Origin: Candidatus Scatomonas merdavium
Lineage (GTDB): Bacteria > Bacillota > Clostridia > Lachnospirales > Lachnospiraceae
Direction: 5' to 3'
Assembly: GCA_018716575.1 (NCBI GenBank)
Contig: DVJR01000135.1
Span: 1-33,340, forward strand
Length of the DNA stretch: 33,340 nt
Part shown: piece after piece, positions 7,585-15,797 of the stretch
How the letters are laid out: each line of letters opens with the position of its first letter
Numbering within the stretch: position 1 is the stretch's first letter
Made by a program: the position numbers and the translations under genes
The notes under the pieces: generated by a model
Database searches by the model: none
Told to the model about the DNA's origin: nothing
Seen by the model: only the letters and a program-made list of their open reading frames with translations

Positions 7585-9638
7585 AGAAGCATTCCTCCTA
7601 TCTGATACACCAGGAACGTCATAACCCAAGCCAGCAGCAGCTGAAATACGATGCAGATTCCCGTAAATTTCCAGCTTCCCGATTCTCTTTTAATTGTGGC
7701 CAGCGTAGCAATACAGGGTACATACAGCAGGCAGAACAGCATCATGCAGTACGCATTTAAAGGCCCAAAGCCCATAGTTCCCAGGGTTGCTCCCAGGCTT
7801 GCCATTCCTGCCTGGGAAGTTACATTGCTGATGCCAAACAGCACGGAGCAGCTGGATACAACTACTTCTTTTGCCGAAATGCCCGCGATCAACGCCACGA
7901 CGATCTGCCAGTAGCCCAGTCCCACCGGCTGGAATACAGGCACAATCACCCGGCCAATGGCCGCGCCGAAGCTCTGAGTGATATCCGTGGTATAGCCGCC
8001 GGCCCCGAAATTCAGCAGAACCCACATGACAATGGATGCCAGGAAGATAGTGGTTCCGGCCTTCGTCAGATAATCCTTTACCTTCTCCCAGACATAAATA
8101 AACACCGTGCGCCCGCTGGGAGCCTTATATTCCGGCAGTTCAATCAGCAGATTATAGGTAGATTTTCTCCGGTCCAGCAGATGCATAATCAACGCTGCCA
8201 GAATCGCCATCAGAAGGCCTATCACATACATGGAATACGCCGCTATCATGGCGTTGTCCCCGAAGAAGATCTCCGAAAGCAGCACGTAGATCGGCAGCCG
8301 TGCCGAACAGGACATAAGCGGCGTCACCAGCATGGTTTTCAGACGGTCACGCCGGTCCTCCAGGGCCCGTGAAGCCATAACAGCCGGAACGCTGCAGCCG
8401 AAGCCCAGAATCATCGGGATAAAGGCCCTGCCTGACAGCCCTACCTTTCCCATAATTCCATCCATTACATAAGCAGCTCTCGACATATAGCCGCTGTCTT
8501 CCAGAAACGCCAGCGCCAGGAAGAGGATAATGATATTCGGCAGAAATGTCAGAATACCACCCACTCCGGAGATGATGCCGTCTACCACCAGCGAAGTGAC
8601 GGCAGCGCTTATTCCTGCCGCTTCCATGCCGCCCCGGACGCTGTCCGATACCCAGGACAGAAACACAGACATATAATCCTTCAGCCAGTCGCCCAGCGTA
8701 AAAGTCAGCAGGAACACCAGAGCCATAATTCCCAGGAAAATAGGAAATCCCAGCCACCGGTGAGTCAGAATCCGGTCTACCCGGTCAGTGGACGCTTCCT
8801 TTTTCTCCTTATTGACCAGCACCTCTGAAACAATTTCATCAATAAAATCGTATTTCTGATTAATGATTTCCGATTCATAATTGCAGGAAAAGTCAGACGG
8901 CAGATCAATGGGATACCGCTCTGTCACGGTTTTATCTCCCTCCAGAATCTTAATGGCATGCCAGCGGTGGTTGAAAAGGTCAGGATATTTTTCCTTCAGC
9001 CTTTCCTTGATGATATCTATCTTGTCTTCAATCTCATCGCTGTAAACCATGGCAAATTCCTTATGGTGATCATGGATATGCCGGCTCTCTTTTTCCTGTT
9101 TCTCATGATGGTGGATCATCGGGGTCACTTCCTCATGATTCCTGTGATGAACCGCAGCATGCATCAGAATATCCAGACCCTTCCGCTTTCTGGCACTGAC
9201 CGGAATGACCGGAATACCCAGCATTTCAGGCAGTCGGTGCAGGTCTATCTCCATACCGCGTTTTTCCACAATATCCATCATATTCATGGCCATAACCACA
9301 GGTCTGCCCAGCTCAATCAGCTGCAGAGTCAGATAGAGATTCCTCTCCAGAGACGAAGCGTCCACCACATCTATGATTACGTCACATTCGCCGCTCATAG
9401 CGTACTCCCGGGCCACCTGCTCTTCCATGGTATAAGAAGTCAGACTGTAAGTACCCGGCAGATCCACCAGTTTCATATCATAATTTTTATATTTGAAGGA
9501 ACCTTCAACCTTTTCCACCGTAACGCCCGGCCAGTTCGCCACTTTCAGATTAGCTCCCGTATAGGCATTGAACAGCGTAGTTTTTCCGCAGTTTGGATTT
9601 CCCACAAAACCAATCTGTATCTGTTCTCTTTCACTCAT
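7581..9638 (-). CDS. feoB: Ferrous iron transport protein B
   Basis: GFVGNPNCGKTTLFNAYTG G1 motif, DLPGTYSL, FeoB permease core. Confidence 0.98.
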   Translation of the reverse strand: MSEREQIQIGFVGNPNCGKTTLFNAYTGANLKVANWPGVTVEKVEGSFKYKNYDMKLVDLPGTYSLTSYTMEEQVAREYAMSGECDVIIDVVDASSLERNLYLTLQLIELGRPVVMAMNMMDIVEKRGMEIDLHRLPEMLGIPVIPVSARKRKGLDILMHAAVHHRNHEEVTPMIHHHEKQEKESRHIHDHHKEFAMVYSDEIEDKIDIIKERLKEKYPDLFNHRWHAIKILEGDKTVTERYPIDLPSDFSCNYESEIINQKYDFIDEIVSEVLVNKEKKEASTDRVDRILTHRWLGFPIFLGIMALVFLLTFTLGDWLKDYMSVFLSWVSDSVRGGMEAAGISAAVTSLVVDGIISGVGGILTFLPNIIILFLALAFLEDSGYMSRAAYVMDGIMGKVGLSGRAFIPMILGFGCSVPAVMASRALEDRRDRLKTMLVTPLMSCSARLPIYVLLSEIFFGDNAMIAAYSMYVIGLLMAILAALIMHLLDRRKSTYNLLIELPEYKAPSGRTVFIYVWEKVKDYLTKAGTTIFLASIVMWVLLNFGAGGYTTDITQSFGAAIGRVIVPVFQPVGLGYWQIVVALIAGISAKEVVVSSCSVLFGISNVTSQAGMASLGATLGTMGFGPLNAYCMMLFCLLYVPCIATLATIKRESGSWKFTGICIVFQLLLAWVMTFLVYQIGGMLL

Positions 9639-9864
9639 GCACCGGCGCCTCCTTTACCTGAATATTTTCCGCAATATTCTTTCCAAGTGCAAAGCGGGTG
9701 CCTCTTACTTTGACAATTACAGCGCCATGACGTTTTTTATTCATCATAGCGATGACTGTCCTGCAGGTCATGCCGAGAGCTTCCAGCCGACGCTCTGTCT
9801 CCAGCGCCAGATGCATCTCCTGTACTTCGTATTTTTTCCCCGTTTCTCCTTCGTTCAGCTGCAT
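9631..9864 (-). CDS. feoA: Ferrous iron transport protein A
   Basis: FeoA/SH3-like small protein overlapping feoB start by 8 nt. Confidence 0.93.
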   Translation of the reverse strand: MQLNEGETGKKYEVQEMHLALETERRLEALGMTCRTVIAMMNKKRHGAVIVKVRGTRFALGKNIAENIQVKEAPVHE

Positions 9865-9880
9865 AATAATCCTCTTTTCT

Positions 9881-9896
9881 GTTAGGTTATCCTAAC
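9881..9896. promoter_or_regulatory. DtxR/IdeR-family-like operator upstream of feoA
   Basis: GTTAGG-TTAT-CCTAAC palindrome, resembling DtxR-family box TTAGGTTAxxCTAACCTAA. Confidence 0.65.
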
Positions 9897-9906
9897 TTTC
9901 AAAAGA

Positions 9907-9935
9907 ATCATATCATACTTGCGCAAAGATTGCAA
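9907..9935 (-). promoter_or_regulatory. feoA promoter (TTGCAA-N17-TATGAT)
   Basis: Minus strand -35 9935-9930, -10 9912-9907; DtxR-like box immediately downstream. Confidence 0.65.
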
Positions 9936-9955
9936 TATAATTATTGGCCTGTCAG

Positions 9956-10051
9956 GCTCTCCGGACTTTTCCTGCAGCACAGTCCGGAAAGAGCGGGCAA
10001 AGGATTCCTGCCGGCTAACTTTCACAGGCAGCCGATACAAAACCGGCTGCC
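9956..10051. other. Two adjacent hairpins in feoA/ABC-operon intergenic region
   Basis: gctctccggact/agtccggaaagagc (9956-9967/9981-9994) and ggcagccg/cggctgcc (10027-10034/10044-10051). Confidence 0.5.
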
Positions 10052-10088
10052 CGCTGTATTCGCTGCACTGTGATTAAAAAAGCTTCTG

Positions 10089-10724
10089 TCAATATTCTTT
10101 TTTCCGGTACAGTGCCAGAGAAATCAGGCAGGAGGGAATCAGGCAGACGAATCCGACCGCCGGAAAGAAATAGATGTACCGCATCAGCATCCGGTTCAGC
10201 TCCGGATCATCCGGCGACAGGCCGATCACATGGCTGCAGAGATAGACGGCGCCAAAGACCAGCACCAGAATGACGATCATCACCAGCCTTCCGCTGCTGC
10301 TCCCGAAGCGGTAAAGCACCGGTATGACCAGCGCTTCCATCAGAAATACCACGCCGGCGATGCACAGCGCCAGAAACAGCATTTCGTCGGGCAGAGCTTC
10401 CCCTCTCACCGCGTAATAAATCCACATGACAAGCGCGCCGCCGCCCACGGCCGCCAGGCTCACCAGCAGCGTCGACAGATAACGGGCCAGAACAACCCGG
10501 CCCAGAGATACCGGAAGAATCCGCTCCATCATCTGCCAGTGGCAGCCCTCGTCCCCGGCGAAGGCCTGAATCGGATAAATCATGCTGACAACACAGCCCA
10601 GGGTCAGCAGAATCCCTGGCTGATCCCAGAAAAAGCACAGCACACAGTACACGACGATAATCGCCAGATAATATCTCACCTGTTTCTTCATGAACAGAAA
10701 ATCCTTCAGCACCAGTCCGCTCAT
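10089..10724 (-). CDS. ABC-2 type transporter permease
   Basis: Multi-TM protein translationally coupled to ATP-binding protein and YtrA-like GntR regulator. Confidence 0.75.
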   Translation of the reverse strand: MSGLVLKDFLFMKKQVRYYLAIIVVYCVLCFFWDQPGILLTLGCVVSMIYPIQAFAGDEGCHWQMMERILPVSLGRVVLARYLSTLLVSLAAVGGGALVMWIYYAVRGEALPDEMLFLALCIAGVVFLMEALVIPVLYRFGSSSGRLVMIVILVLVFGAVYLCSHVIGLSPDDPELNRMLMRYIYFFPAVGFVCLIPSCLISLALYRKKEY

Positions 10725-11566
10725 ACTCTCTCCCCCTTAATCAGATGCAGCATGATTTCATCAATGGAAGGCCGGTCCGCCTCTGCGTTCCGCCCCAGCC
10801 GCTCCCGGTCCACCAGCGCCGACACGCCGAATCCGGAATGGCATACGGCCAGCACAGCATCCCGCGGAAGCGCCTCCAGCTCGCCGCTCCTTCCCCGCCA
10901 GATACCATACTGGTAGATCAGCTTATCCTTCTGTTCGTCCAGAATGACCCGGCCATTGTGGAGCATCACCACGTAATCCGCGATTTTCTCCAGATCGCTG
11001 GTGATGTGCGTGGAAAACAGTATGCTGTGCTGCTCATCCATGATAAAATCCTGAAAAATCTCCAGAATCTCATCGCGCACTACCGGATCCAGACCCGAGG
11101 TGGGTTCATCCAGCAAAAGGAGCCTGGCCCTGTGGCTTAAGGCCACCGCAAGCTGCAGCTTCACCTGCATGCCCCGGGACACGTTTTTATAAGATTTGTT
11201 CCGGTCGATGCCCAGGCGGTCCAGATAGCGGAAAAACGTCTCCTCCTGCCAGTTCCGGTATATTTTCCGGTACATGCTGTTGATGTTTTTTCCCGTCATA
11301 TCCTGCTGGTATGCCATCTCCGCAAACACCACGCCGATGTCCTCCCGGTCCGCGCTGCGCGCTTCCTTCCCGAAAATTCTTACCGTGCCGCTGTCTTTCC
11401 GGGCAATATCCAGAATGCACTTCAGAGTCGTTGTCTTTCCGGCGCCGTTTTCGCCCACAAAGCCCATAATACAGCCCTTCGGCAGAACCAGATCCACCTG
11501 CTCCAGAGCGAATTTGTCATACCGTTTGCACAGGCCGCGCACTTCCAAAATATTCTGCTCTTCCAT
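10721..11566 (-). CDS. ABC transporter ATP-binding protein
   Basis: GFVGENGAGKTTTLK Walker A, VSRGMQVKLQLAVAL signature, LLLLDEPTSGLDP Walker B. Confidence 0.95.
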   Translation of the reverse strand: MEEQNILEVRGLCKRYDKFALEQVDLVLPKGCIMGFVGENGAGKTTTLKCILDIARKDSGTVRIFGKEARSADREDIGVVFAEMAYQQDMTGKNINSMYRKIYRNWQEETFFRYLDRLGIDRNKSYKNVSRGMQVKLQLAVALSHRARLLLLDEPTSGLDPVVRDEILEIFQDFIMDEQHSILFSTHITSDLEKIADYVVMLHNGRVILDEQKDKLIYQYGIWRGRSGELEALPRDAVLAVCHSGFGVSALVDRERLGRNAEADRPSIDEIMLHLIKGERV

Positions 11567-11569
11567 TTT

Positions 11570-11944
11570 CTAATCCTCTTCATACAAAGTTTTCAGAAGC
11601 TCCGTCATCTCACCCAAAGAAATCTCATTCCTCCGGGCAAGCTCTACCGCCAGAGAGAGCTTCTCCTCCACCATCCGCAGCTTTTCCTCCTGCAGAAGCT
11701 GGCGGCTCTTCCCCGCCACAAAACAGCCTTTTCCCGGAACGCTTGTCACATAGCCCTCCCGCTCCAGCTCTTCATAGGCCCGTTTCGTCGTAATCACGCT
11801 GATTCGCAGTTCTTTCGCCAGCAGCCGCAGAGAGGGCAGCGCTTCCCCGCTCTCCAGCTCGCCGTTCAGAATCAACTGCTTAATCTGTGAGGTGATCTGT
11901 TCGTAGATCGGCACCTCACTGCTGTTGTGTATTGTTATTTCCAT
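11570..11944 (-). CDS. GntR-family (YtrA subfamily) transcriptional regulator
   Basis: VPIYEQITSQIKQLILNGELESGEALPSLRLLAKELRISVITTKRAYEELEREGYV. Confidence 0.93.
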   Translation of the reverse strand: MEITIHNSSEVPIYEQITSQIKQLILNGELESGEALPSLRLLAKELRISVITTKRAYEELEREGYVTSVPGKGCFVAGKSRQLLQEEKLRMVEEKLSLAVELARRNEISLGEMTELLKTLYEED

Positions 11945-11962
11945 AAGGTATACCTCGCAGTT

Positions 11963-11999
11963 AACTGTATATATACACTATATACAGTTATATACAGTT
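11963..11999. promoter_or_regulatory. Operator (three TATATACAGTT-type half-sites) overlapping the GntR operon promoter
   Basis: AACTGTATATA-TACAC-TATATACAGTT perfect 11-bp IR plus third half-site; minus-strand promoter TTGACA (12005-12000)-N17-TATAGT (11982-11977). Confidence 0.7.
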
Positions 12000-12107
12000 T
12001 GTCAAGAGCTTTCGGAAAATTTCTCCGCCGCTTTTTCTGCCGCAGGAAATATCTTCTTTTCCCGCCGGTGTCAAGGGCCAAAACTTTATAAAATTTTTCC
12101 CGCCGGC

Positions 12108-12137
12108 GCATAGGCGGCCCTCAGAGTGAGAATTCTT
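12108..12137 (+). promoter_or_regulatory. Candidate SigF-type promoter for sigG (GCATA-N15-GAGAATTCTT)
   Basis: Compared by eye with SigF consensus GYWTA-N15-GGNRANANTW; two mismatches in -10. Confidence 0.4.
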
Positions 12138-12213
12138 TTAGTGAAGCACCACATCAGGCACTGCATCGGCCGCTGACGCGGCCATAAGTCTGTTCTTCAG
12201 GAGGTTTCTGACT

Positions 12214-12996
12214 ATGGCGTTTAATAAAGTGGAAATATGCGGAATCAATACATCCAGGCTCCCCGTGCTCACCAACGAGGAAAAAGACATCCTTTTCCGA
12301 AAAATCAAGGAAGGAGACCGCAAGGCCCGGGAGACGTATATCAAAGGCAATCTTCGGCTGGTCTTAAGCGTCATCAAACGCTTTTCCGGCAGCAGCGAAA
12401 ATGCCGACGATCTTTTTCAGATCGGCTGCATCGGCCTTATGAAAGCCATTGACAACTTCGACACTTCTCTGGGCGTGAAATTCAGTACTTACGCGGTTCC
12501 CATGATCATCGGAGAAATCCGCCGCTATCTGCGGGACAATAATTCCATCCGTGTATCCCGTTCTCTGCGGGATACCGCATACAAAGCCATCTACGCCCGG
12601 GAAATCTATGTGAAAAAGAATCTCCGCGAGCCCACCATTATGGAAATCGCGGAGGAAATCGGCATCGACAAAGAGGACATCGTCTACGCTCTGGACGCCA
12701 TCCAGAGCCCCATGAGCCTCTTCGAGCCCGTCTATACAGAAGGCGGCGACACCCTCTATGTCATGGATCAGATCAGTGACAAGAAAAACCGGGAGGAAAA
12801 CTGGGTGCAGGATCTGGCCCTGCAGGACGCCATCGCCCGCCTGAATCCCAGGGAAAAGCACATCATCGAGCTTCGCTTCTTCGAGGGACGCACCCAGATG
12901 GAGGTGGCCGCCGAAATCGGCATCTCCCAGGCCCAGGTCAGCCGTCTGGAAAAAAACGCGCTGAAAACCATGCGGAACTACCTGGCGGAAGGGTAA
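12214..12996 (+). CDS. sigG: RNA polymerase sporulation sigma factor SigG
   Basis: MAFNKVEICGINTSRLPVLTNEEK...GNLRLVLSVIKRF...DDLFQIGCIGLMKAIDNFD; AGGAGG SD. Confidence 0.95.
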   Translation: MAFNKVEICGINTSRLPVLTNEEKDILFRKIKEGDRKARETYIKGNLRLVLSVIKRFSGSSENADDLFQIGCIGLMKAIDNFDTSLGVKFSTYAVPMIIGEIRRYLRDNNSIRVSRSLRDTAYKAIYAREIYVKKNLREPTIMEIAEEIGIDKEDIVYALDAIQSPMSLFEPVYTEGGDTLYVMDQISDKKNREENWVQDLALQDAIARLNPREKHIIELRFFEGRTQMEVAAEIGISQAQVSRLEKNALKTMRNYLAEG

Positions 12997-13160
12997 CCGC
13001 GCCCCGGCAAGAGCCGGCGGTATGTCCGGCGAAGCGGCGGGCGGCGTGCTCTCCTCTCTCCGGCCGACTTTTCGCCTCCGGCACGCCTGTTTCCTTCCGA
13101 CAGGCCTTTCCCGAAGCTGCAGACCTGCCGCCTTCTCCGCACAATGGCCAGTTTTTCCGT

Positions 13161-13658
13161 TTACAGCTCTTTCGTCTCTTTCTTTATGCTGGCAAGATAC
13201 TGCGGGGTAATTCCGCAGATCTCCAGAATCTGCTGATCCGTATACTTCTGAGAAATCATATTCTGTATAATCTGCCGTACGCTCTGCTGCATTCCCTCTT
13301 CCCGGCTCCTGCTCAGCATTTCTCTAATTGCAGTGCACATATCCACATTCTCCTTTCTCTTTCCTGCCATTTCCGCCCTCTTCTTCAGCTCCGGTATGTT
13401 CAGGAAGGTTCCGATCAGCTTGACCCGGTCCGGCTCCAGGGAGCTGTAATGCTCCTCCCGGCGCTTCAACAGGCTCTCCAGTTCTTCAGAATTTCCCATG
13501 ACGCCCAGCAATTCAAAAACCTCCCGGAGCCCCGGCCGGATAATCTCCCGGCCGCCGAATACGGCACCGTTAAACAGGTCCGCGAACACCTCCGGAACCG
13601 ACAGCTCTTCATACACCTCGGCGTCGTAGGCGCCCAGTTTTATACTATTGCTCTTCAT
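13161..13658 (-). pseudogene. Internally deleted Rpn/PD-(D/E)XK transposase-like nuclease family remnant
   Basis: N-terminal FADLFNGAVFGGREIIRP signature followed directly by C-terminal family tail (EPDRVKLIGTF...KENVDMCTAIREMLSRSREEG); central nuclease core not present. Confidence 0.6.
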
Positions 13659-13923
13659 ACGCTCCTCCTTCCGAAGGACCGCACAGACTTCCTGCCCCGA
13701 TTATACCGGATTTTCAAAAGAACTACAATATATGTAGCTGAAATGAGCGTCAGAACTGCAGAAATGACAACGACCCTTCTGTATCATTACAAAAAATGGA
13801 AAATCTGGCGATACGCCATAAGAATAAAAAAGATTTCAGTGATTGCATTCTATCACAGTTATTTTTAAAAAGCAACCGGGATTTCCGCTCCGACGAAAGA
13901 CTCCGCCGAAAGCCCCAGCGAAA

Positions 13924-14019
13924 GACAGCGCCGGGAAAGAGCGCAGGAAGGAGCTGTCTCAACAGGACTTGCGCGTGTTGTAAGCCCCTTCCGTTTTTTG
14001 TCCCGGCGCGCTCTCTGTC
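13924..14019 (-). terminator. Long imperfect hairpin downstream of sigE
   Basis: cgccggga (13929-13936)/tcccggcg (14001-14008), ggaagg/ccttcc, caaca/tgttg nested arms. Confidence 0.45.
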
Positions 14020-14028
14020 AGAGCGGAA

Positions 14029-14769
14029 TCACTCATACCTCACAATCTCTTTTTTCAGCCGTTTCATGATTCTCTTCTCCAGTCTGGAGATATAAGACTG
14101 GGAGATGCCCAGCAGGTCGGCCACCTCTTTCTGGGTTTTTTCACGCCCCTCCGGCATATTGATGCCAAACCGCAGCTTCACGATGGTCTGCTCCCGGTCG
14201 GAGAGCTTTCCGATGGCTTTCCCCAGAAGGTTCTTTTCCACCTCATCCTCCAGCCCCCGGTAGATCACATCCTCGTCCGTGCCCAGAATATCGGACAGCA
14301 GCAGCTCGTTTCCGTCCCAGTCCACGTTCAGCGGCTCGTCGATGGACACCTCCATCCGCGTCTTGCTGTTCCGCCGCAGATACATGAGGATTTCATTTTC
14401 AATGCAGCGGGAAGCGTAGGTAGCCAGCTTGATCTTTTTCTCCGGGTTGAAGGTATTGATGGCTTTGATCAGGCCGATGGTGCCGATGGAGATCAGATCC
14501 TCCACCCCCACTCCCGTATTGTCAAATTTCTGAGCGATATAGACCACCAGCCGCAGGTTATGTTCGATCAGCTCTGATCTGGCTTCACTGTTTTCCGGAT
14601 CAGCCAGACCGGCTATGGCCTTCGCTTCCGCTTCCGGAGACAGCGGGGACGGCAGCACATCCGTCCCGCCGATATAGTACAGTTCCCCGGTTTTTCCAAA
14701 GACGACCGGAGTGAATCTTGGTAACATACGCAGCCGAAACCGGTTCGGCAGTGCAGCGTGCATAATCAT
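14029..14769 (-). CDS. sigE: RNA polymerase sporulation sigma factor SigE (pro-SigE)
   Basis: [22 protein letters not shown]...[45 protein letters not shown]; downstream of spoIIGA. Confidence 0.96.
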   Translation of the reverse strand: MIMHAALPNRFRLRMLPRFTPVVFGKTGELYYIGGTDVLPSPLSPEAEAKAIAGLADPENSEARSELIEHNLRLVVYIAQKFDNTGVGVEDLISIGTIGLIKAINTFNPEKKIKLATYASRCIENEILMYLRRNSKTRMEVSIDEPLNVDWDGNELLLSDILGTDEDVIYRGLEDEVEKNLLGKAIGKLSDREQTIVKLRFGINMPEGREKTQKEVADLLGISQSYISRLEKRIMKRLKKEIVRYE

Positions 14770-14781
14770 GATGCATTCCTC

Positions 14782-15639
14782 CTAACTGTTTATCAGATTT
14801 GGATTCAAAATCATCTGATAGCTCCGGGGAGAAGAACTACGCTCTCTGTCGATGGCGATCACCGGTCGGGTGACAACCCTGCTCGTATTTCCATTTTCCA
14901 GATACAGACAGTCCAAAATCACAGCCGGAAGGCAGCCCTCCCGGCATCCGACGCTCCGGAACGGAATATAATGGGGATGGATTCCGGCTAGAAGCTCCGG
15001 CCGTTCCCCTTTGCGGCATCCGCAGAATGCCTCCAGTTCCTTCTGCAGTTCCAGGGAAAATAATTCTTTTATCAGAGAATAGCTGATTACGGAAACCGGC
15101 TTGCGGCAAGTGGCGTCCCACAGTCCGTTTCCCGTATCGTAAAGTCCTTTTACCTCTTTACAGACCCCGCTCTGGCACAGCACCACCTTCCAGATTCTGG
15201 AATGGTGTTCCTGCAGAAGCCCGTACAGCCACAGCAGAAATGTGGTCAGCCCGTAAGCCGCCGCGCCCCAGAGCACGGCTCCTTTCAGGACTTCCGTTCC
15301 CGCAAAGCGGCGCAGAAACCGCCATACAGCGCTCAGAAGCGCCGCCGACAGATACAGGCAGAAAAGGCCCTGTAAAAAACGCTTTTTATCTTTGATTTTG
15401 CAGCCAAACCTTACCATTAATGCAGTAACAGCCACAGAAACCAGTACGGTATTCAGAAGGGGATATTTTCGGAAAAAGATTACGCCCAGGCAGGCCAGGC
15501 CCGCGCCGGCCGCGGCGGCCGCCAGACACCTGAAATGAGTGGCAGAGCATTTCAGAAGCCTGACCGAGAGCCGCAGCAGGAAATAATCCATCAGCAGATT
15601 TTCCAGGAAGAACACATCGATGTAAAGTTCATAGCGCAT
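14782..15639 (-). CDS. spoIIGA: Sigma-E processing peptidase SpoIIGA
   Basis: MRYELYIDVFFLENLLMDYFLLRLS N-terminus, PVSVISYSLIKELF, IPFRSVG; adjacent to sigE; AGGGGG SD 6 nt upstream of ATG. Confidence 0.93.
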   Translation of the reverse strand: MRYELYIDVFFLENLLMDYFLLRLSVRLLKCSATHFRCLAAAAAGAGLACLGVIFFRKYPLLNTVLVSVAVTALMVRFGCKIKDKKRFLQGLFCLYLSAALLSAVWRFLRRFAGTEVLKGAVLWGAAAYGLTTFLLWLYGLLQEHHSRIWKVVLCQSGVCKEVKGLYDTGNGLWDATCRKPVSVISYSLIKELFSLELQKELEAFCGCRKGERPELLAGIHPHYIPFRSVGCREGCLPAVILDCLYLENGNTSRVVTRPVIAIDRERSSSPRSYQMILNPNLINS

Positions 15640-15640
15640 G

Positions 15641-15710
15641 AAATACCCCCTGTATCCTGTGAACACTTACTGGAATAAGCAAGTTTCATTATAGGTTACA
15701 GGGGGTATTT
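15641..15710. promoter_or_regulatory. Inverted repeat pairing promoter spacer with spoIIGA SD
   Basis: aaataccccctgtatcct (15641-15658) / aggttacagggggtattt (15693-15710), 17/18 complementary. Confidence 0.8.
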
Positions 15711-15753
15711 ATTTTGTCAAAACCCGTGTGTCGAAAGAAAGAGAGTTTCGACA
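15688..15753 (-). promoter_or_regulatory. spoIIG-type Spo0A-dependent promoter (TTGACA-N21-TATAAT) with 0A boxes
   Basis: Minus -35 TTGACA 15720-15715, -10 TATAAT 15693-15688; 0A-box TGTCGAA at 15729-15735 (+) and 15747-15753 (-), plus TGTCAAA 15715-15721 (+). Confidence 0.75.
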
Positions 15754-15797
15754 GGTTGGGACAGAAGCCGTTCCGTCTGGCGCGGCAGATGACAAAG

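Noticed and set aside
13950-14000. Possible third copy of the MITE-like element (ggagctgtctcaacagg)
   Set aside because: Only the short 'gctgtctca' motif matches; the core and right TIR are not present, so it is called only a hairpin downstream of sigE.
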